Shown here: one piece after another, positions 56,645 to 64,000 of the stretch | Position numbering within the stretch: the stretch's first letter is position 1 | Layout: every line of letters starts with the position of its first letter | NCBI RefSeq assembly: GCF_001704415.2 | Contig: NC_030814.1 | Span: forward strand, 74,207,121-74,271,120 | From: Capra hircus | Taxonomy: Eukaryota; Chordata; Mammalia; Artiodactyla; Bovidae | Direction of reading: 5' to 3' | Length of the DNA stretch: 64,000 nucleotides | The notes under the pieces: model-generated | What the model saw: only the letters and a program-made list of their open reading frames with translations | The model's database searches: none | What the model was told of the DNA's origin: nothing | Translations under genes and position numbers: made by a program

Positions 56645-56893
56645 TTGTTTTTTAGTTGTTAAGTTATGTCTGACTTTTTTATGACCCCATGGACTGTAGC
56701 CTGCCAGGCTCCTCTGTTCACGGAATTACCCAGGCAAGTCCTGCAGGGGGTTGTCATTTCCTTTTCCAGGGGATCTTCCTGACCCATGGATTAAACCTAT
56801 ATATCCTACTTGGTGGGTGAACTCTACCACTGAGCCACCCAGGAAGCCCTGAAAGTGAAAGTGTTAGTCTTGTCTGACTCTTTGCAACCCACT
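56645..56893 (-). mobile_element. Bov-tA SINE plus start of another unit, antisense
   Basis: A full antisense Bov-tA (TTAGTTGTTAAGTTATGTCT to CACTGAGCCACCCAGGAAG, about 56645-56848) is followed by a 40-base BovA-like piece (AAGTGTTAGTCTTGTCTGAC) ending where the next, plus-strand SINE starts. Confidence 0.85.
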
Positions 56894-57092
56894 GGCTTCC
56901 CTGGTAGCTCAGATACTAAAGAGTCCACCTACAACACAGGAAATGAGGGTTCAATCCCTGGGTCAGGTAGATCCCCTGGAGAAGGAAATGTCAACCCACT
57001 CCAGTATTCTTGCCTGAAGAATCCCATGGACAGAGGAGCCTGGTAAGTTTATGGGGTCACAAAGAGTCAGACACAAATAAGTGACTAACACA
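56894..57092 (+). mobile_element. Bov-tA SINE
   Basis: GGCTTCCCTGGTAGCTCAGA, B-box-like GGGTTCAATCCC, then CCCATGGACAGAGGAGCCTG and AAGAGTCAGACACAAATAAG. It lies head-on to the antisense copies on both sides. Confidence 0.9.
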
Positions 57093-57096
57093 AGAA

Positions 57097-57140
57097 AACC
57101 CTGTCTGTGTCTATGTCTATGTCTATGTCTTTGTCTGTCT
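57097..57140. repeat. (TGTCTA)n microsatellite
   Basis: TGTCTATGTCTATGTCTATG and variants, an imperfect hexanucleotide array between two SINEs. Confidence 0.8.
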
Positions 57141-57165
57141 ATATCTGTGTGCGTACACGCATGCC

Positions 57166-57356
57166 AAGTCGCTTCAGTCACGTCTGACTCTTTGTGACCC
57201 TACAGACTATAGCCCACCAGGTTCCTCTGTCCATGGGATTCTCCAGGCAGGAGTACTGGAATGGATTGTGACTCCAGGGATCTTCCCGACCCAAGGGTTG
57301 GAACCTGAGTCTCTTTCATTGGCAGGTGAATTCTTTACCACTAGCACCACCTGGGT
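57166..57356 (-). mobile_element. Bov-tA SINE
   Basis: Antisense copy from AAGTCGCTTCAGTCACGTCT to the head complement TGAATTCTTTACCACTAGCA and CACCTGGGTGTTCC. It adjoins the unclassified repeat that starts at 57357. Confidence 0.9.
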
Positions 57357-57466
57357 GTTCCTTTGAGCATGAAATATTATAATGGAAACAAATAGCTTTA
57401 TAATGAATAAAGGAAGAAGCTTGTTATATCTCGTGCTTGGGTCTTTGAGAAGAAATGTAAGATTGT

Positions 57467-57468
<2 letters not shown>
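57357..57468 (+). repeat. Unclassified diverged repeat, copy 1
   Basis: CCTTTGAGCATGAAATATTA, AATGGAAACAAATAGCTTTA and GTCTTTGAGAAGAAATGTAA recur with changes at 58250-58393. It is not a family I recognise. Confidence 0.6.

Positions 57469-57500
<32 letters not shown>
57469..57500. repeat. (TA)n microsatellite
   Basis: About 16 uninterrupted AT units, longer than any other dinucleotide array in the window and therefore likely to vary in length. Confidence 0.97.
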
Positions 57501-57503
<3 letters not shown>

Positions 57504-58169
57504 ATACATAATCTTTGGTACATTGTAAATAGTTGTTCAGCATCTCCTAGACATTTTTCTAGATGAAAAATCCACACAATGCCCTGCTCTTGTGGGGTTG
57601 ATGGAGTTTTAAAGATTGTAATGATAGAAAATTAAAGAAAAATAGATAAAATAATTGAACAAGGTAATTTTATATAATTATAACTTCCATTGAGAAAAAT
57701 TAAATTAGATAGCAACAAGATTAAAAGGATGTTGAAGTTTAAATACACTGGTCAGGAAAAGACATGAGACTCAAAATATATACCATAGAATCAGTCAATG
57801 AGCAAAAGAAGAGTGAAAATGATGTAAAAGAAAAACAGGTTAAAAACTGAGCAATCAAATGATCTGTTTCCTTTAACACAGTTTCTCTTTTATCAGAGGT
57901 GTAGCAAAATCACGTCCATTGGCATTTACACCAGATTGGGCAGCTAGGTGGATTGAAAGCAGTTACAGGAGTCCAGTTTCTTTCCATTTCTAATAACTCT
58001 TAGTAGAACACTGTGCAATTAATAACTGCTTAGAAGTACCTGTTTATTTGATCTGAGAATGTTACTAGCATATGTTGCCTTCTCTCTTTTATGACAAGAG
58101 TAGTTTTAAAATAAAACACATTGCCTAAAATCAGTACACTGAAAACCATAGGAACCATCATTTAAGGCA
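57501..58169. other. Unassigned AT-rich interval
   Basis: No gene or known element seen. Confidence 0.45.
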
Positions 58170-58216
58170 AGTCCACGGGGTCTCAAAGAGTTGGACCTGA
58201 CTGAGCAGACATGCAC
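58170..58216 (+). mobile_element. 47-bp Bov SINE/BovB tail
   Basis: GTCCACGGGGTCTCAAAGAG and TTGGACCTGACTGAGCAGAC, ending CATGCACAC, is the end of a Bov-tA-type tail. The rest of the SINE is absent. Confidence 0.75.
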
Positions 58217-58249
58217 ACCATTTCTTAGCCTAACAAACTTGAAGATGTC

Positions 58250-58400
58250 CCTTTGAGCAGGAAGTATTATAATGGGAAGAAATAGCTTCATTACTGTAAC
58301 TTTTCTCTAGAAATAAGAACTGTCCTTTTAATGAAGCAGCTTGCTCTGTCTCACGGGGTCTGATTTGGGCCTTTGAGAAGGAATGTAAGGCTGCTGGTCT
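58250..58400 (+). repeat. Unclassified diverged repeat, copy 2
   Basis: CCTTTGAGCAGGAAGTATTA, AATGGGAAGAAATAGCTTCA, AATGAAGCAGCTTGCTCTGT and GCCTTTGAGAAGGAATGTAA correspond in order to 57357-57468. This copy is longer, with about 40 extra bases in the middle. Confidence 0.6.
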
Positions 58401-59095
58401 GGTTTGAAATGGTTGTGGTTGTCCAAATTCCTGAAGAAACTTTTAAGTTTCTTGCCAAGGCCACTGCTATTGAAAAAAGTAAATGTATTTTCAGAAAGTT
58501 AGAGCAATGGAGAATGAAATAATTCACCTGTCATCTTTTCAAAATGTTAGTTTCCTACTGGGAGCAGGAATTTGGTCTTTTGCCTCATTTGACTATCAAT
58601 TTTGAGTTGCTTCATTAATTTTTTCACTGGGTGAGGGCCAGGTTACGGAGGAGGGAATGACAAACAGAGAGCTGAAAGGGCGTAGGCTACTTTTAAGGCA
58701 TGTTTTCCTCTTTACATTTGGAGTTTAATGCACTTTAGCGTTTTGAAAAAAGAGTTGCAATACCTGCAATAGGACACTTCTACCGTCAAAAACATAAAAT
58801 AATTGATGTATAAATTAGTAGGAATACATTTAGGGAAATTTTTATTTATATTTGTATATACCACTATAATCATTAGGGTAAAGAGCTAGTTGGTATAGAC
58901 ATTTAGTTTCCCAATCTCAACTTTGCAACCTAGCTAGTACAACTCTGATCATTCTCCAAAGGAAATCCAATTATGGAAATTCACTGGCAAATATGATCAT
59001 ACATTACTTGTGGGAACTAAGACAGTTTCAGCCTACACACTTTACTTCAGGTATTGGTGTATAAATCATCATCATCACCATCATCATTATCATTG
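58401..59095. other. Repeat-poor interval
   Basis: No gene seen. A short (ATC)n-like array lies at about 59066-59094. Confidence 0.45.
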
Positions 59096-59099
59096 AGAT

Positions 59100-59270
59100 T
59101 CATATGAGAGTATATGTATTCTATGAACTATTCTAAGTGCTTTATGTGGGTCATCTCATTTGCTATTCATAGTAATGTTAGGATGTGATCATTTTGTAGA
59201 CATCTTTTATGGATGAGAAACAAGAAGGCTTAGATAGTTTCAGTAACAAGACAAAATTCCAAAAATTCCC
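59100..59270 (-). mobile_element. MIR SINE
   Basis: Antisense MIR: CTATTCTAAGTGCTTTATGT, GGTCATCTCATTTGCTATTC, ATGGATGAGAAACAAGAAGG, AGTTTCAGTAACAAGACAAA. Confidence 0.7.
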
Positions 59271-61203
59271 AAGTTGTATGCAAGATAATTTTTGGTATCC
59301 ATTAAATAGCCAATAGACAGATTCAAAGCCAAAGGTAAAGTAGGAAAATTTGGCTTTCCTTTATGAATGCCTCCTTTGTCCCTTGATAGTCTCTATTCAT
59401 TGGTTTGAGCAAGAAACTAATTTGGTGGTCAACTTAGACATATTCTCTGAAAATATTACACATTTATTCTCTACAATTGCTTTTTATTAGAAAGTCCATT
59501 AAATTCATTTGGCAGGATGTGCACTATGGTTACTTTTCCTTGTCAAGAGGAAAGTGGCAAGTTGTCCTTCCTTTTTATAATCACAGAAGAATACCAGAAG
59601 CTCAATGTGTCAGCAGTGTCATTTCTGAGAATGTGTACACTGCAGTTCCAAAGTTAACATATGGAATCCTTAGCAAGTCTGAAAAGAATAGCAGAATGAC
59701 CCCAGGATAGTGAAAAGTCCCAGTGGTGTTTCTGGTTTGCATTCTAAGAAGTACTGGGTTTGCACAGCTGAACTCTGTAGTCATAAGAAGAAGTGAGTAA
59801 AGAGGTCCTCGGTCCCCTCAGAGAACACGGGTAAAGACTGAGTCTCATGTAACTCCTCACACGATGCCAAGAGAATATTAAGGAGTCACTGTGGTTCACA
59901 GAACAGCAAGTCTGGAGATCTCTGCCTTGGCTACACGAGCAAGGGACAAAATCTTCAATCTATCACTTAGAAATGAATGCTTTAAACAGTTGCTATCTAG
60001 GCTCTTCCCCAAATCTTTCAAAAGATGTATGCACATTTTGCCCTTCACGGCTTTCTCAATGGGACTTTTCAATGCAAAGCATTATATTGTAGTCAGAAGA
60101 ACCATACCCTCGTGGTGTTTTGAACACAGTACCCTCTTTTACTATTGACCTGTATCTTCATTTAATACTGCAGGTTAATTTATCATTATGAAGATAAAAT
60201 TCACAAGTAGTATTATGTCAACTATGTATATCATAGCTAGATACCGTTATTGTAAGGTTTATTGTACTTTTTGGCAAAGGGTATTGGAGCACAAGCCAAC
60301 AAGAATGTTAAAGGCAGCTAAAAGAAACATCAGAATAATGCACTGTCTTGTGGTGAGGTGGGTTAAAGCAAGGGACACTTCTATATTTTGAAGGAAAGTA
60401 TACAAACAGTTATAAAGAGAGGTCATGACACAGGCTCATTCACATTAAACAGGCCAGAAATAAAAGAATCAGGTTATTTCTGAAAGTTGTTGCGAGATTG
60501 AGGCTTCTCATTTTATGAAATCAATACTTTGTCATTTCTATAGTACATCTTGATTTGTAATTCATATAACGTTATGAAACGTTATAAATCGCAAGGAAGA
60601 AAAAGGGCTCAAAGCTTAAGGAGTTCATGCAAGAGAAACTGAAGTTAGAGATATTGATGACTATCCCAGATATAACACTTGTTTCCTCTCTTTTGCCTAT
60701 TGAGTTTAACTTTAACCTAAAAAGCCTTGATATCTGTCAAAATATATCACTGGAGGTCAAGCCATATTTTTTCTCAGTCATTAAAGGTCTAACACCTATG
60801 TTTGTCAATATATGGTACTGAGAAAATTTATATTTTTGAAGACTTAGTTTAATAATATAAATAGATATATCATCTTAAAACTGGTTGGAATTTTCTGTTT
60901 TGAACATTGTATTTCAGTTTATGGCCTATATGTTGAGCATAGATGTATCATGAAGAAGACAGGAATGAGATATAATAGTTTCATTTAATAGATTAAATCT
61001 TATATGATATTTTAATCTTAAATAAAAACTGCTTGACAAAACTCCTAAAGGAGAGGTTAATCTCTGTGCTCCAGTATCATCTAGTTATTCTTTAGGATAC
61101 AAAAAGGTCATTTATTCTTTTCTTGGTGCCTCATTCCAAATTCTTGCTCTATACTTGATCTGTTTATTGTTGCTATATAATAATTAAGATTCTAAGTTTT
61201 TAG
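59271..61203. other. Long repeat-poor interval
   Basis: About 1.9 kb with no recognised gene or repeat. Plus-strand frames of 64-85 codons (59477-59710, 59891-60148, 60188-60391, 60627-60821) have no domain and no shared splice pattern. Confidence 0.5.
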
Positions 61204-61214
61204 AAGAACAGGAT

Positions 61215-61561
61215 TTGTTGTTGTTCAGTCACTAAATTGTGCCCAGCTTTTACAACCCCATGGACTACTGCATGCCAGGCCTCCCTTTCTCTGACTGTCT
61301 CCCAGAGTTTTCCCAAGTTCATGTCCACTGAATCAGTGATGCCTTCCAACCACCTCATCCTCTATTGCCCTCTTCTCTTCCTGCCTTCAATCTTTCCCAG
61401 CATTGGGGGCTTTTCCAGTGAGTTAAGCTGTTCACATCAGGTAGCCAAGGTACTGGAGCTTCAGCATCAGTCCTTCTGATGAGGATTCAGGGTTGGTTTC
61501 TTTTAGGATTGGTTGGTTTGATCTCCTTGAAATCCAAGGGACTCTCAAGAGTCTTCTCCAA
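61215..61561 (-). mobile_element. BovB LINE 3' end, older type
   Basis: Antisense BovB from TTGTTGTTGTTCAGTCACTA to CAAGAGTCTTCTCCAA. TSD AAGAACAGGAT (61204-61214) and AAGAATAGGAT (61562-61572) differ once. The TTGTTGTTCAGT end differs from the CAGTTCAGTTCAG ends of the others, suggesting a different BovB subfamily. Confidence 0.9.
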
Positions 61562-61572
61562 AAGAATAGGAT

Positions 61573-62430
61573 AGTATTCTATATTTTTACCCTTCATACT
61601 GTTTAGAAGAATTTAGGCACATGTTAGGGGTCATGATAAATACATATAAAATAGTATAGCACAGCATAGTATGAAATAGAGCAGAAGAGAATGTTTTATG
61701 TATTGCTCACTGAAATCTGTGTATATAAAATAGAAAAATAGACCACCTTGCATTATTTTTGTAACAAAAAGAAATAAGGAAAGGAAGAAAAACAGTGTAA
61801 ATACAGGTTAAAATATGGATGGCAGGTCCTGATCAGTTTAGCGCAAACCTTACATTGGCAACTAAATTTGACTCTCTGGGGAAGATGATAGATACTTTCC
61901 ATTATTGAGGTCTGTCTTTATTCACCCTTTCATTTTTTGTTAGCATACCATAACAGATCTCCTCATCCCAATAGGAGAAATACTACATTCCACAACATTC
62001 CTTGTTATAGAATCAACCAAGCTGCAGGATATTACGTAAGTATGTTCCAGCCACCTACCCACCCTGCTGTCTGCCACCTTGCTTTAGAAGAAATCCTGGC
62101 CATTAACAATAGATTGTTAGCTCTATTCGATGAGCAAAAAGTATGGTTCTTTTTGTGTTAGAGCCAGAGCTCATGGGAGCATGTCTTCTTTCCCTCACTT
62201 GTGTTCATTGACATCATGTTAGCAACATGAAATCGATCACAAAAATAGATTACATACTTACACCATGGGAATTGGTGCATACTATGAATCCAGCCCCTTT
62301 TTTTCTGATGGCATTTGTTAAAAATTTCCTAGAGTGCCATTGGGTTTTTTTTTTTTTCTCTCTCTTTTCTTAAAGAGTATCTGTTTTATCCTAGCTTTCT
62401 CATTTTTTTTTAATCTATTGGCTTTTTAAC
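61573..62430. other. Repeat-poor interval
   Basis: No gene recognised. The 74-codon plus frame at 61937-62161 has no known domain. Confidence 0.45.
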
Positions 62431-62667
62431 TACAGCTGATCCTTGAACAACACAGATTTGAACTGTATGGGTTCACTTACACTTAGATCTTTTTTTTCAG
62501 TAATAAATACTACACTAACACATGATCCATGTTGACTGACATCATGGATAAGGAGCCACACATAAGGACAAATCTGAAATACGGAGGGCTGACTACATGT
62601 TATCTGTGGATTTTAAACAGTGCAGATGGCCAGTGCCGCTATTCCCCAAGTTAAGGGTCAACTGTAT
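62431..62667. mobile_element. Tigger-type (TcMar) MITE
   Basis: Terminal inverted repeats TACAGCTGATCCTTGAAC (left) and the complement of GTTAAGGGTCAACTGTA (right, ending 62666) match the Tigger2-type terminus. TA dinucleotides at both ends fit a Tc1/mariner target. It is about 237 bp and non-coding; the internal ATACGGAGGGCTGACTAC recalls a MER2-type end. Confidence 0.75.
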
Positions 62668-62714
62668 GTTTATTATAATCTTAGAACTGTAACTGAACAT
62701 AAGATAGAACAAGT

Positions 62715-62958
62715 CTGCTGCTGCTGCTGCTGCTAAGTTGCTTCAGTCGTGTCCGACTCTGTGTGACCCCATAGACGGCAGCCCAACAGGCTCCCCTGTC
62801 CCTGGGATTCTCCAGGCAAGAACACTGGAGTGGGTTGCCATTTCCTTCTACAATGCATGAAAGTGAAAAGTGAAAGTGAAGTCACTCAGTCGTGCCTGAC
62901 TCTAGTGACCCCATGGACTGAGCCCACCAGGCTCCTCCATCCATGGGATTTTCCAGGC
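62715..62958 (-). mobile_element. BovA2-type SINE, 5'-truncated
   Basis: Antisense dimer starting with seven CTG units (the tail) and stopping at GGGATTTTCCAGGC, so the last ~35 bases of the usual 5' end are missing. Confidence 0.95.
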
Positions 62959-64000
62959 TATCAAAGTAGAAATTGATAAATTTATTTAAAAAAAAAAGCA
63001 TCTTAGTTTCTAGTCATTTGCAGTAGCTATAAGCAAAAGGAAAAACTGCTTTTTAATATTACAAGTATATCTTTTGATCATTGTTTCTGTACTCAATGTC
63101 TGATGAACCTTAAAACCTCTGATAATTGAAAATTTAGAAGACATCCCTTCATATCTGGATCTATATTTTTGTTTCATTGGGGACTGAATTCTTCTTTCTA
63201 TTATTCCCAATTTGCTACTTTATACTTTTGGAATTTTCATCAGACAGTGGTGAGTTGCAAAATATTATTGATCATCTTCTAGAATGAAAATGTTAACAAA
63301 AAACAAAAATATTATTGTTAAGTTATAACAGGTGTAATTAACCATTTATGCTCACTGACTCTATTTAAATGGTATTTTTCTCCTTTATTTTTTTCTTGTA
63401 GGCCTAAAAATTATATAGCATTTTCTCTCTCATCTTTAATATAAATAAAATGATGAAATAAGTCTGGAATTCACATGGGATGCTTTCCATTTGTTCCATT
63501 ACATATGTCAGAGAACATATAATTTATACTTTTCTCCTTAAGTCAAACAGCATTAGTTTTCTTTGAACATCTGGCTGGCATCTGGGAGATCTACTCCATG
63601 CGCTATTAATCAGACTATCATTGTGAATTTTGGGTAATGACCTATGCGAATAGAATATATTTATATGTGGTAAAGTTCATTTTATTGATTCAATACTACT
63701 CAGCATCCTGAAGTGCTTTGGTTTTCAACACAATTTAAATACATTGCCAAAGCTTTATTTATTTAGTAAATTTACTCAGTTTTTCATCCAAAGTGCTACA
63801 CAGTAACAGCAGCTAGGCAAGATCCAAAAGGCACTTTGTCTTCCTTCTCCTGTTATTTTTGCTGAGCACTTTTCTAAGAGCTAACTTCAGTATCCAGCAG
63901 CAGACTGGTTTAAAATGCAATGCACTCTTCTTTTTTTCCCCTTCCAAACTCTCCTGTCCAAATCTTGATATTTTAACTCATCTGTTTTGCCAACAGTCTT
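62959..64000. other. Repeat-poor interval to window end
   Basis: No gene or known element was recognised. The 66-codon minus frame at 63010-63210 has no known domain. Confidence 0.5.

Noticed and set aside
62715..62740. CTG repeat as a disease-type trinucleotide expansion
   Set aside because: It is the antisense (AGC)n tail of a BovA2 SINE, seen at 17404 and 29831 as well.
1..64000. CRISPR arrays, operons, phage or plasmid systems
   Set aside because: The DNA is mammalian nuclear sequence; recurrent motifs are dispersed retroelements with TSDs, not regularly spaced direct repeats, and there is no prokaryotic gene density.

Overview
This window is non-coding nuclear DNA from a ruminant, almost certainly a bovid. 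The diagnosis rests on repeats. It contains at least eleven copies of the RTE-type LINE BovB (3' ends in CTGAACTGAACTG), many Bov-tA SINEs (tRNA-Glu-like head plus BovB-derived tail), BovA2-type SINEs with (AGC)n tails, the ruminant L1-BT LINE and one CHR-type SINE shared by whales, hippos and ruminants. I cannot decide between cattle, buffalo, sheep and goat by eye. No host protein-coding exon, rRNA or true tRNA gene was recognised. Most long open frames are sense or antisense readings of BovB or L1; the main exception is an unexplained 130-codon minus-strand frame at 42022-42414.

Layout. 1-5.7 kb: Bov-tA, L2, an L1-BT 3' end, MER5A-like DNA and a 1.6-kb BovB. 5.7-9.15 kb: an antisense L1 that keeps its 3' and apparent 5' ends but has lost most of both ORFs, hosting a BovB and a BovA2, each with a 12-bp target-site duplication (TSD). 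9.4-13.1 kb: L2, Bov-tA, an old L1M and the best preserved BovB reverse transcriptase. 13-21 kb: mostly repeat-poor, with a BovB and a SINE dimer sharing one target, a perfect 59-bp tandem duplication and an inverted L1. 21-23.1 kb: an L1M hosting Bov-tA, CHR and a tiny BovB tail. 23-28 kb: repeat-poor. 28.3-35 kb: BovB, then a deep nest (an L1 holding three single SINEs, a SINE dimer and a second L1; both L1s look 5'-inverted), then a BovB flanked by 40-bp duplications. 35.6-48.6 kb: L1M, MIR, L2, Bov-tA, BovB and repeat-poor segments. 48.7-53 kb: an antisense L1 and a BovB split by a probable solo LTR. 53-64 kb: repeat-poor DNA with L2, a SINE cluster in alternating orientation, a (TA)n tract, an unclassified repeat pair, MIR, BovB, a Tigger-type MITE and BovA2.

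No genes here work together. What the sequence records is a layered history: MIR, L2, MER5A, Tigger and L1M first, then L1 and CHR insertions, then BovB, Bov-tA and BovA2. Most L1 copies lie on the minus strand, which would fit an intron of a plus-strand gene, but no exon supports this. Element names come from remembered consensus sequences without a database search, and boundaries without a stated TSD are approximate to about 10-20 bases.
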